Source of the DNA: an uncultured Alistipes sp.
Lineage (GTDB): Bacteria > Bacteroidota > Bacteroidia > Bacteroidales > Rikenellaceae
Reading direction: 5' to 3'
Assembly: GCA_944320685.1 (NCBI GenBank)
Contig: CALUIK010000010.1
Location: forward strand, 1 to 42,190
Length of the DNA: 42,190 bases
The translations under genes were made by a program, and so were the position numbers. Positions 1 to 7,356 of this stretch are shown here, in pieces (position 1 is the first letter of the stretch; each line of letters starts with the position of its first letter). Under the pieces are notes generated by a model that searched no databases, had not been told where the DNA came from, and saw only the letters and a program-made list of their open reading frames with translations.

Positions 1-80
1 CGTTTTATCTCTGTAAAAACCTAATCTTCAATATTTTCAAAGAACTTTTATGATTTTTTAGTGGACACTGGTGATTTTAT

Positions 81-1304
81 ATGATAAAAAAATATTTTCG
101 CTATTTATTCCGCATACTGTTGATTTTATTCATCTGCGTGTTTGTATATTTTGTTTACATAATCTTTTGGCTTAGACATTTCAATGCAGAACAACGCAAA
201 GCCGTAGAAAATATAAGTGTTGATTTCCACCAGACCTTCCCGATAATTCGTGACCCAAACGGTTATTTTGGAGTCATTGCTACGGTAAATGGGCAATATG
301 TTGATACACTCTTATTCGACACACAGGCATCTACTTCACTTGCAAAGCAAGAGACTCTTGACAGATACGAGGCAGAATATTGGAAACGAAAACCTATGCC
401 AACGTTTAACTTCTACAAACAAGTCTATTTCTCAAAACTATATAAAGTAAATGATATCACTCTTGGAAATGGTAAACTGGAAGGAGTTGTTTTCACGTCA
501 GTCCCGAAAGATAACGGCATGTATAATGCGCTTTACAGACCGGTATTGGGACGGGCCATCATGGAAAACATAGGTTGGAAATTTGACTTGGATAGCAATG
601 AGATGGTCATGTTCGCACCTGGCAACAAACAATTATTACAACATGAGACTGAAGGATTCACTCTCACAAAGGGAGGAGTAAATGATTTACAGCTGTACAG
701 CGAACAGACCGATACTCTGAATGTGATGTTTGACTTGGGTTCGAATTATGACATCATAATAGACAAGACCGTTTATGAGAAGCTACGGAAACGCCAAACA
801 CCGAGAATATATGCCAACTATCGTAGAGAGGGGTTAACGGATACCATTGCGGAGTTCCATGGCATTACCGTGTTTTGTAATGGGATGGCAATACCAGACT
901 GTACGTTAAGCTACATACCATCGATTGACAGAAACGTTGCCGGAAACATCTTTGCCGGGAAGATCAATTTCATACTTGCTGATGGCGACCTATATATCAA
1001 ACAACGTACAGATGGTGCGCTTCAGGTCATTCGAGACGGGCTATCCCCACTCGGTTTACGCCTTAATGTCCGCAGCAATGCTGTTTGCGTTACGGCATTG
1101 GAAATAAATGGGCCGGCAGAAAAAGCAGGGTTAATGTTAGGCGATAAGGTTATCGCTGTAGACAAAGGGGCAATCGAATCCGGCATAATGTCCGTATCGA
1201 GCGGAAGATTAGAAACTTATATACAACAAGCAGAGAGTCTTGCTTTGGAGATAGAGCGTAATGGGGAAAAGAAGATTTTTAGCATCATAAAGGAAACAAA
1301 ATAA
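81..1304 (+). CDS. Membrane-anchored retropepsin-like aspartyl protease with C-terminal PDZ domain
   Basis: The 407-residue product has an N-terminal membrane segment (about residues 9-31) and no cleavable signal, so it is probably anchored with its bulk in the periplasm. Two aspartyl-protease-like lobes follow. The first carries LLFDTQAS (Asp80), where the usual motif is D-T/S-G-A/S, so a Gln replaces Gly. The second carries VMFDLGSN (Asp218). Residues about 322-400 look like a PDZ domain (NGPAEKAGLMLGDKVIAVD). Bacteroidota have many retropepsin-like/PDZ proteins, presumed periplasmic proteases, but the DTQAS change leaves activity uncertain. The gene is far AT-richer than everything to the right of 1475 and lies on the foreign side of a junction that cuts the next gene, so it is probably cargo of an integrated element. 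ATG at 81 is the only start that keeps the membrane segment. Confidence 0.72.
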   Translation: MIKKYFRYLFRILLILFICVFVYFVYIIFWLRHFNAEQRKAVENISVDFHQTFPIIRDPNGYFGVIATVNGQYVDTLLFDTQASTSLAKQETLDRYEAEYWKRKPMPTFNFYKQVYFSKLYKVNDITLGNGKLEGVVFTSVPKDNGMYNALYRPVLGRAIMENIGWKFDLDSNEMVMFAPGNKQLLQHETEGFTLTKGGVNDLQLYSEQTDTLNVMFDLGSNYDIIIDKTVYEKLRKRQTPRIYANYRREGLTDTIAEFHGITVFCNGMAIPDCTLSYIPSIDRNVAGNIFAGKINFILADGDLYIKQRTDGALQVIRDGLSPLGLRLNVRSNAVCVTALEINGPAEKAGLMLGDKVIAVDKGAIESGIMSVSSGRLETYIQQAESLALEIERNGEKKIFSIIKETK

Positions 1305-1337
1305 CGATTCATGATCATAGCAAAAAACAAGAGATGT

Positions 1338-1724
1338 TTACTCCTCTTGCTCTTTTTCAAAACAATACAATTTAGGTAGGACTGTATCGCAAGGGTACCC
1401 GAATTCGATTTTTCGGGTGTGAAAAAGGGTGCAAATCTCGCAAATGCTTGATTTACACCCTTTATTGCGGAGAGGCAGGCTCTCGTCGAGGAATGCCACT
1501 TGGTCGGGGCATGCCTCCTGAAGCCCGAGAAGAGTCGGTTGCTGGTCGTTCATCATGTTGACGGAGGCCTGCTTGCGGTTCTCCCAGCGGTTGTCGCCGT
1601 CGGCATCGGGGGCGGCACTCATGCGGATGTTGTACGAGATGACCTTTATTGGGGTCGGCTGCTGTGTCCTGCCGCACGAGAGGAGCGCTGCGGCGCAAAC
1701 GATAAGCGTAAGGATTTTCTTCAT
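1338..1724 (-). pseudogene. Truncated endonuclease/exonuclease/phosphatase-family lipoprotein
   Basis: The first 83 residues are a normal start of a secreted EEP-family protein: a type II signal peptide with lipobox ALLSC (Cys17), the first EEP motif (VISYNIRM, with the metal-site Asn) and the LGLQEA motif with the metal-binding Glu. Homology stops at about position 1475. The last 45 codons come from AT-rich DNA with no relation to the family. Full-length members are about 280-300 residues, so the catalytic His and later Asp/Asn motifs are missing and the product should be inactive. It lies 78 bases after folE on the same strand. The simplest reading is that a mobile element integrated here and displaced the 3' part of the gene to its far end, outside this window. 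Confidence 0.8.
1411..1460. repeat. Inverted and direct repeats at element edge (candidate recombinase arm sites)
   Basis: Three copies of a GGGTGYAAA-like motif lie here: GGGTGTGAAAA at 1415-1425, GGGTGCAAATC at 1427-1437, and the inverted copy GATTTACACCC at 1450-1460. The last two form an 11-base inverted repeat with one mismatch around a 12-base spacer. The cluster sits just inside the point (about 1475) where homology to the EEP gene ends. Short repeated motifs next to an insertion point are typical of tyrosine-recombinase arm sites in Bacteroidota integrative elements. No integrase gene is visible in the window, so this is an inference. Confidence 0.45.
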
Positions 1725-1802
1725 GGTATCTTTATGGGTTTCTGGGTCTTTCCGGTTTCTCTCGGCGTTCGGGACGGCTCTGTTCCTGCGTGTGCGCGGC
1801 CG

Positions 1803-2414
1803 CTATCGGTATCGGTTGCTGATGAGGGTCAGAAACTCCTCGCGCGTGCGGGTATCCTTGAGGAAGACGCCCGTAAAGGCCGATGTGGTCGTTGCCGAGC
1901 CCTGCTTCTCGACGCCGCGCATCTGCATGCACATGTGGCTGGCCTCTATGACGACGGCCACGCCTATGGGGTTGAGGGCGCGCTGTATGCAGTCGCGTAT
2001 CTGTACTGTGAGGCGTTCCTGTACCTGAAGGCGACGGGCGTAGCACTCGACCACGCGGGCGATCTTCGAGAGGCCTGTGATGTAGCCGTTGGGGATATAC
2101 GCCATGTGCGCCTTGCCCACGAAAGGCATGAGGTGGTGTTCGCAGAGCGAGAATAGCTCGATGTCCTTGACCAGCACCATCTGCTTGTACTCCTCGCGGA
2201 AGACTGCCGAGGTCACTATCTGCACGGGATCCTGCGCATAGCCCTTGGTGATGAATGACATGGCCTTGGCCACGCGTTCGGGGGTCTTGAGCAGCCCCTC
2301 GCGCGTGGGGTCCTCGCCCAGCAGCGTGAGGATCTCGCGGTAGTGGTAGCTCAGCTTCTCGATGCGCTCGGCATCGTAGATGTCCTCGCGCCTGTAATTC
2401 TCTTTTTGTTCCAT
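1803..2414 (-). CDS. folE: GTP cyclohydrolase I
   Basis: This 203-residue cytosolic enzyme converts GTP to 7,8-dihydroneopterin triphosphate, the first step of tetrahydrofolate synthesis. The type IA zinc ligands are visible: Cys91 and His94 in [10 protein letters not shown], and Cys162 in [12 protein letters not shown]. The [17 protein letters not shown] block (33-49) is also characteristic, and the length fits the family. A consensus promoter (2422-2452) ends only seven bases before this ATG, and there is no other good in-frame start, so the message may be almost leaderless. rdgB lies 88 bases upstream on the same strand and the truncated EEP gene 78 bases downstream. Function is well supported by motifs; physiological role is from family knowledge. 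Confidence 0.97.
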   Translation of the reverse strand: MEQKENYRREDIYDAERIEKLSYHYREILTLLGEDPTREGLLKTPERVAKAMSFITKGYAQDPVQIVTSAVFREEYKQMVLVKDIELFSLCEHHLMPFVGKAHMAYIPNGYITGLSKIARVVECYARRLQVQERLTVQIRDCIQRALNPIGVAVVIEASHMCMQMRGVEKQGSATTTSAFTGVFLKDTRTREEFLTLISNRYR

Positions 2415-2421
2415 GACGGGG

Positions 2422-2452
2422 CAAAGTTAGCGCTCTTCGTCGTAAAAAGCAA
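2422..2452 (-). promoter_or_regulatory. Bacteroidota-type promoter of folE
   Basis: On the minus strand, TTG (complement of 2450-2452), exactly 20 bases, then TAACTTTG (complement of 2422-2429) match the TTTG/TAnnTTTG consensus. Transcription should start at about 2415-2418, next to the ATG at 2414. Confidence 0.68.
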
Positions 2453-2502
2453 TTCGCGGTGCGGCTTTCCTTTCGTCGTGCGCGTCGCGTGTGCCGAGGC
2501 TG

Positions 2503-3081
2503 CTATCTCCTGTTTTGCAGGTATTCGGCCAGACGGCGCACGGCGCGGCCACGGTGCGAGACGGCGTTCTTCTCGTCGGCCGACATCTCGGCGAAGGTCC
2601 GGTCGCAGCCGTCGGGCACGAAGAGCGGGTCGTAGCCGAAGCCGTCGGCGCCGCGCTCTTCGCGGGCGATGCGCCCCTCGACCACGCCTTCGAAGATATG
2701 CTCGCCGTCGGCGTCGATGAGTGCTATGGCGGTGCGGAAGCGGGCGCGGCGGTTCTCCTTGCCGGCGAGGCGTTCGAGCAGCAGGCGTTTGTTGGCCGCA
2801 TCGTCGTGGCCGTCCGTGGCGTAGCGTGCCGAGTGTACGCCGGGTTCGCCGCCCAAGGCCTCCACTTCGAGCCCCGTATCATCCGCGAAGCAGTCGAGGC
2901 CCGTGCGCGAACGTATGTATCGCGCCTTTGCCAGCGCATTGCCTTCGAGTGTGGCTTCGTTCTCGGGTATATCCTCGGTGACGCCGCACTCGCGCGGCGT
3001 CACCAGCGTGAAGTCTTCGCCCAGCGTCTGCGACACTTCGCGCAGTTTGTGGACATTGTTTGTTGCGAATACTATCTTCAT
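2503..3081 (-). CDS. rdgB: XTP/dITP diphosphatase (RdgB/HAM1)
   Basis: This 192-residue nucleotide-pool sanitising enzyme hydrolyses XTP, dITP and ITP to monophosphates and pyrophosphate, keeping deaminated purines out of DNA and RNA. Family hallmarks are visible: the N-terminal TNNVHKLRE substrate loop (7-15), the catalytic block FADDTGLEVEALGG (65-78, with the Asp68 base), FGYDPLF near residue 147, and the SHRGRA motif near the C-terminus. Length is normal. The start lies 10 bases after the stop of the upstream symporter gene, so the two are probably co-transcribed; folE follows with its own promoter. Confidence 0.96.
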   Translation of the reverse strand: MKIVFATNNVHKLREVSQTLGEDFTLVTPRECGVTEDIPENEATLEGNALAKARYIRSRTGLDCFADDTGLEVEALGGEPGVHSARYATDGHDDAANKRLLLERLAGKENRRARFRTAIALIDADGEHIFEGVVEGRIAREERGADGFGYDPLFVPDGCDRTFAEMSADEKNAVSHRGRAVRRLAEYLQNRR

Positions 3082-3091
3082 GTCGGTAGTG

Positions 3092-4282
3092 TTAATCTGC
3101 TTTGTTATGCCCTATGCGGCGGCCGGATGCCGTCACCGTGTCGATGATTACGGCCAGCGCGCCGTCGCCCGTGACGTTGCAGGCGGTGCCGAAGCTGTCC
3201 ATAGCCACGTATAGCGAGATCATGAGGGCCTGATCCTCGGGTGAGAAGCCGAGTATCGAGGCGAGGATGCCGAGTGCTGCCATGATCGCACCGCCCGGGA
3301 CGCCCGGGGCGGCCACCATCGTCACTCCTAGCATGAGGATGAACCCTGTGAATAGGGACAGGTCGTACGCCATGCCCTGCATGATCATGAGGGCCAGAGC
3401 GCAGGCGACGATCTTGAGCATGCTGCCCGAGAGGTGTATGGTGGCGCAGAGGGGTATGACGAAGCCGGCGATCTGCTCGCTCACGCCCATCGAGCGGGTC
3501 TGTGCGAGGGTGACGGGTATTGTCGCGGCCGAGGACTGCGTGCCGAGGGCGGTGAAGTATGCGGGCATCATGCGTCCGAGCATCCTCAACGGGTTGCGGC
3601 GGGAGATGGCGCCGGCGATGCAGTAGAGCAGCAGGAGCCATACTATGTGCAGTGCGAAGATGACGCCTATGATCTTGATGAAGACGCCGAGCAGGCGGAA
3701 CGCCTCGCCCGAGGCGGTCATGTTTGCGAATATGCCGAAGATGTATACGGGCAGCAGGGGCAGTATCACCGTCTCGATGGTCATGGATACTATGTCGCTG
3801 AACTCGCCTGCGGCGCGGCGCATGACGTCGCCCTGCAGGCAGGCCATGCCGAGGCCGAGCATGAAGGCGAGCACGAGGGCCGTCATCACGTTCATCAGAG
3901 GCGGTATCTGCACCGTGAAGTAGGGGGCGAGGCCTGTCGTTTCGGCGGCAGTCTCAACCTCGATATGTGATGATATGAGCGAGGGGAATAGGGCCTCCCC
4001 CGTGAAGTACGATGCGAATCCCGCGGCCACCGATGCGGCGTACGCCAGCAGTGTCGTGATCAGGAGCAGGCGTCCTGCGCCGCGTCCGATGTCGGCTATG
4101 GCGGGGGCGACGAGCCCCACGATGATGAGGGGTACGGCGAACTCGAGGAACTGCCCGAACAGGGCGTTGAAGGTGACGAATATGCGCACGCACCATGCGG
4201 GCATCACGCCGCCGAGGGCCACGCCGAGGACTATGGCCGCGATAACGCGCGGCAGGAGCCCGAATCGTATCTTTTTTTTCAT
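3092..4282 (-). CDS. Dicarboxylate/amino acid:cation symporter (DAACS family)
   Basis: The 396-residue, very hydrophobic inner-membrane protein has the hallmarks of the glutamate/dicarboxylate:Na+ (H+) symporter fold: a Ser-rich re-entrant hairpin (ALGTQSSAATIPVTL), a second hairpin (GVPGGAIMAALG) and the substrate/cation helix (DSFGTACNVTGDGALAVIID). Members take up glutamate, aspartate, C4-dicarboxylates, or serine and threonine with sodium or protons. The substrate cannot be fixed from sequence here, so no symbol is given. It begins 101 bases after the upstream lipoprotein and ends 10 bases before rdgB. Confidence 0.9.
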   Translation of the reverse strand: MKKKIRFGLLPRVIAAIVLGVALGGVMPAWCVRIFVTFNALFGQFLEFAVPLIIVGLVAPAIADIGRGAGRLLLITTLLAYAASVAAGFASYFTGEALFPSLISSHIEVETAAETTGLAPYFTVQIPPLMNVMTALVLAFMLGLGMACLQGDVMRRAAGEFSDIVSMTIETVILPLLPVYIFGIFANMTASGEAFRLLGVFIKIIGVIFALHIVWLLLLYCIAGAISRRNPLRMLGRMMPAYFTALGTQSSAATIPVTLAQTRSMGVSEQIAGFVIPLCATIHLSGSMLKIVACALALMIMQGMAYDLSLFTGFILMLGVTMVAAPGVPGGAIMAALGILASILGFSPEDQALMISLYVAMDSFGTACNVTGDGALAVIIDTVTASGRRIGHNKAD

Positions 4283-4383
4283 CCTGTTGTTGCGTTGTCG
4301 TTCCGGTTCATGTGCAGACGGGCCGTTTGTTCATGCCTCCGCCACTGCGGGGCGTCGTTATGGGATGGCGGGGAGCCGGCATG

Positions 4384-5184
4384 TCAGTATACCCACGTTG
4401 CGGTGTTTCCTTCGTACTCGATCTCGACGGTATGGGGCGTGAGATATGATGCCGCGGCCCTGTCTACGGAGCCGTTGCTTATGCCGTCGAGGGTCATACT
4501 GCCGCCCGTGATGCCGTTCTTGCGTGCCGAGTATGTGACATCCTCGTCGATCTCCACCTCGAGGACGAGTTTGTCGGGCCCGTAGCCGCAGAGGCTTGTG
4601 AAGCGCCCCGAGAGACCGATGGCAGAGTAGCCTTCGAGCGGGTCGTCGGGCTCGAAGGCCAGATGCACCTCGAGGTTGTCGGCCACGGCGTAGATGAACG
4701 CCGCATGCGGTTCGGCCGGTGCGGGCATCGAGAAGAGATAGCTCCCTTGTGCCGTGCGGCGCAGCGTGGGGCGCTTGTTGTCGGCATATTCGCGGTCGAT
4801 GTATGAGTAGCTCCACACGGCGCCCTCGTCGCCGAGACGTTTGCGGCCCGTGTCTATCTCCATAGCGGTATTTTCGGATATGATGAGCCACACGCCCTCG
4901 TGCTCGGCATCGGATACGATGCGCTTGTCGTAGAAGAAGCGGTTGCGGATGGCTTCGCGCGTGGCGTCGTCAGCGGCGGAGATATAGAGGTCGAGGCCCT
5001 GCATGCGGTCTATGGCCTGCGCGAATTCCTGCATGGCGTCGTTGGCATTGTTGAAGAGCGTGTATCCCACGGCCGTGCTGTCGATATCGCCGCTGCCGTC
5101 TTCGACACGGCAGGCGACCGCCGCGACCGCAGCCATGACGATGGCGGCCATGCGTATGGTTGTCGATATGATCCGGTGTTTCAT
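4384..5184 (-). CDS. Lipoprotein of unknown function
   Basis: This 266-residue protein has a type II signal peptide ending AVAAVAC (Cys25), so it should be a lipoprotein. I do not recognise a family for the mature part, which is acidic, Tyr-rich and probably beta-rich, with no enzyme motif. It starts 19 bases after the beta-barrel gene at 5204-5923, so the two are likely one transcript and may act together in the outer membrane. The codon use and GC match the chromosomal background. Confidence 0.72.
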   Translation of the reverse strand: MKHRIISTTIRMAAIVMAAVAAVACRVEDGSGDIDSTAVGYTLFNNANDAMQEFAQAIDRMQGLDLYISAADDATREAIRNRFFYDKRIVSDAEHEGVWLIISENTAMEIDTGRKRLGDEGAVWSYSYIDREYADNKRPTLRRTAQGSYLFSMPAPAEPHAAFIYAVADNLEVHLAFEPDDPLEGYSAIGLSGRFTSLCGYGPDKLVLEVEIDEDVTYSARKNGITGGSMTLDGISNGSVDRAAASYLTPHTVEIEYEGNTATWVY

Positions 5185-5203
5185 GTCGTATATTTTTTTG
5201 TTC

Positions 5204-5923
5204 TCAGAATCTGTATCCCATGCCTGCCGAGAATATGCCCTGCATTCCCGCCCCGATCTCGCCGAAGCCGTATAGGCGTCGGCCGACGCTGACGCCGACG
5301 ATGGTGCCCGAGAGTCCGAGGTATGTCTGGCGGCCGTCGTCGATGGAGGTGATGTCGACCGCGGGGCCAGCCGCTATGGCGGAGTAACACCTTACCGTCG
5401 GGAGGTTGAGCCATTGCAGCCGCAGTGCGGGGGCGACGGATATGGTGGCCATGTCGTTCGACGAGACCTTGCGTCCGTTGCGTGCGTCGAAGATGTCGCC
5501 GTATAGCCCCGTGTATGTGAACGCGACGCCTACCGAGAGGGCGTATGCCACGCGGTAGTAATACGCGGCGGTGATGCCTCCGGATGTCTTGCGGGGCGAG
5601 TACCGCACCTTGAACGCCGCGACGGCGTCGGGTGTGGCGAAGATGCCGGGGTAAAGGGGCAGGCGCTCGGTGCCGGTCGAGAGCCCCAGATGCCCGCAGC
5701 TCATGGTGAAGGGGAATGCCCCCGCCTTTATCGACACTTCGTGGCGCGGTCCGGTGCGCCATGCGTCGTAATCGGGCGTGCGGCGCACTTCATGCCGTTC
5801 GTGTCGTTCATGCCGTATGGGGCGCGGCCGTCGCGGCTGCGCCGTTGCTGCCACCGCCGTGAAGAGCATCGCGGCCGCAATCATGGCGGGCAGCATCGGT
5901 TTGAAAGCGTTGTGTAATTCCAT
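5204..5923 (-). CDS. Outer-membrane beta-barrel protein, hypothetical
   Basis: This 239-residue protein has an N-terminal signal region (about residues 1-28, ending ATAQ) and then alternating hydrophobic strands with aromatic ends. It finishes with AGMGYRF, a C-terminal Phe as expected for insertion by the BAM machinery. A basic, His/Arg-rich stretch (PRRPRPIRHERHERHE, about 30-45) separates the signal from the barrel. No specific family is recognised. It is followed after 19 bases by the lipoprotein gene. The leader just upstream of its ATG holds an 11-base tandem repeat (5937-5967). Confidence 0.7.
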   Translation of the reverse strand: MELHNAFKPMLPAMIAAAMLFTAVAATAQPRRPRPIRHERHERHEVRRTPDYDAWRTGPRHEVSIKAGAFPFTMSCGHLGLSTGTERLPLYPGIFATPDAVAAFKVRYSPRKTSGGITAAYYYRVAYALSVGVAFTYTGLYGDIFDARNGRKVSSNDMATISVAPALRLQWLNLPTVRCYSAIAAGPAVDITSIDDGRQTYLGLSGTIVGVSVGRRLYGFGEIGAGMQGIFSAGMGYRF

Positions 5924-5936
5924 TTTTTCGGGTGTT

Positions 5937-5967
5937 CGGTTGTTTTTCGGTTGTTTTTCGGTTGTTT
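5937..5967 (-). repeat. 11-base tandem repeat in the leader of the beta-barrel gene
   Basis: On the plus strand CGGTTGTTTTT is repeated at 5937-5947 and 5948-5958, with a partial copy at 5959-5967. On the transcribed strand this gives A-rich units within 15-45 bases of the ATG at 5923. Confidence 0.75.
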
Positions 5968-6033
5968 CGGTTCTCTTCTCTTTCGGCGTTTCGGTTTTTC
6001 GGGGTTAAATGATTGCGGGTGTATTTGTCATTA

Positions 6034-6876
6034 TCATGGTTTGGCCGTCTGCAGGTGCTCCAGCCGCGTGTCGACGGCGATCTTGTCGATAATTGTCTTC
6101 ACTACGGTATCCATCTCCGACCCTTCCGTATAGTCGGCCTCGCAGACGTAGTTTACGCGGTTGTCGCGTATCAATGTGGTCATTTCGCGCCGCTTGGTGC
6201 GGTCTTCGGGGTTGTAGACGGCGATGGAGTGGCCGCCGTAGTTCTTCACGAGCTTCATGCAGGGGATGTCGGTTGTGCCGTCGCCCACGTATATCATGCG
6301 TTTGAAGGGTACGGGACGCTTGTCCTCCTCCATGTAGCGGTTCACCATGTGGGTGTCGTATACCGACTCGACTCCCTTGTTTATCTTGAATATGAACTGC
6401 GTCTTGTTGGTGTAGTTCACGGCCACGGCGGGCCAATAGGCTATGCCGTCGACGTTGTAGAGGAACGAGCAGGCGTATATATGCTTGAATTCGTGTGCGA
6501 TCGAGGTACCCTCGATAATCTCCTTCTGTCCCGACGAGTTGATGTAGTGCAGCAGCCGCAGGCCGCGTTCGTCGGCGTAGCGGTTCATGCGGGCGAACCA
6601 TTGCTCGACGCCGGCGTAGTAGCGTATGTTGCGCCCCGACTCCTGAAACGCCTCGCGTCGCAGCGAGAGGCCCTTGCTCTGCGCCTCCTGTATCATGCGG
6701 GCCATGTATGCGAGGATGGGGTCGGCATCCTGCTTCTCGGCGAGGGTGTTGGCCTCGCTCCAGAACTCCTTGTTGCTTTTGCCCACGGCGGGGATGAAGT
6801 CGTACTCCTGCATGTTGCCCGGGGCGAGCGTGCCGTCGAAGTCGTATATGAGGGCTACGGTAGGTTTCTGATCCAT
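6034..6876 (-). CDS. HAD-superfamily phosphohydrolase
   Basis: This 280-residue cytosolic protein has HAD motif I at YDFDGTL (Asp12 nucleophile, Asp14 acid/base) and motif IV at YVGDGTTDIPCMK near residue 200. The helical cap lies between them, as in phosphoserine-phosphatase-like members. HAD enzymes of this type dephosphorylate small molecules through an aspartyl-phosphate. The substrate cannot be read from sequence. The gene is divergent from the glycosidase run at 7357, with its own TATATTTG -7 element (complement of 7010-7017) and a leader of about 125 bases. The next gene starts 110 bases downstream. Confidence 0.88.
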   Translation of the reverse strand: MDQKPTVALIYDFDGTLAPGNMQEYDFIPAVGKSNKEFWSEANTLAEKQDADPILAYMARMIQEAQSKGLSLRREAFQESGRNIRYYAGVEQWFARMNRYADERGLRLLHYINSSGQKEIIEGTSIAHEFKHIYACSFLYNVDGIAYWPAVAVNYTNKTQFIFKINKGVESVYDTHMVNRYMEEDKRPVPFKRMIYVGDGTTDIPCMKLVKNYGGHSIAVYNPEDRTKRREMTTLIRDNRVNYVCEADYTEGSEMDTVVKTIIDKIAVDTRLEHLQTAKP

Positions 6877-7009
6877 AGTTTATTATGTTTTGCCGTGCAG
6901 GCTGTTGCGCAGCTCGTGCCGGTTTCTTGTGTTCTATTGCAAGATATGTTCCGCGGCGTGGGCCCGACGGCCGTAACGGTGCTGTTGCGGGGAAACCACC
7001 TCGAATTTA

Positions 7010-7017
7010 CAAATATA
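7010..7017 (-). promoter_or_regulatory. -7 element for the HAD gene
   Basis: CAAATATA on the plus strand reads TATATTTG on the minus strand, a perfect TAnnTTTG. No clear -33 TTG at the usual distance. Confidence 0.5.
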
Positions 7018-7154
7018 ATGATTTAAAATTAAAACTTTCGGCCCAAATCGAAAAATGATTTTTATGCCACGGAACGGCCTGCCGGCGCAATGGGCAGATA
7101 TTTACGATATTACACGCTTTGCCGGCCGGAGTTAACGTTATTTCCCGCCACAGG

Positions 7155-7185
7155 TTGCTATTTATGGCAATCTTGCCTACTTTTG
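7155..7185 (+). promoter_or_regulatory. Promoter of the glycosidase run, with operator-like palindrome
   Basis: TTG at 7155-7157, 20 bases, then TACTTTTG at 7178-7185 fit the Bacteroidota consensus. The spacer contains the perfect inverted repeat GGCAA-TC-TTGCC (7166-7177), touching the -7 element, a position where a bound regulator would block RNA polymerase. The downstream leader is about 165 bases. Confidence 0.6.
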
Positions 7186-7356
7186 TGAGACCAACCGATG
7201 GAATGAACTGCTGACCCTTATCTCGGTCGTGATTTTGTTTTTTTGACACCTGCAAGCGTATGCAGGCCTTGCGCCGTGTGCGGCAGCGGGGAAGGTATGC
7301 AGGGCGTACCGGATTTCAGGGGACGGAGCGGGTATAAATTATAACGACACCATAAT

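Larger units (their letters stand above)
6877..7356. other. Divergent intergenic region between HAD gene and glycosidase run
   Basis: This 480-base stretch holds no convincing gene. It contains a minus-strand -7 element for the HAD gene (7010-7017), a plus-strand promoter with an embedded inverted repeat (7155-7185) and a leader of about 165 bases before the first glycosidase gene. Its AT content is higher than in the flanking genes, especially at 7000-7060. Confidence 0.7.
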
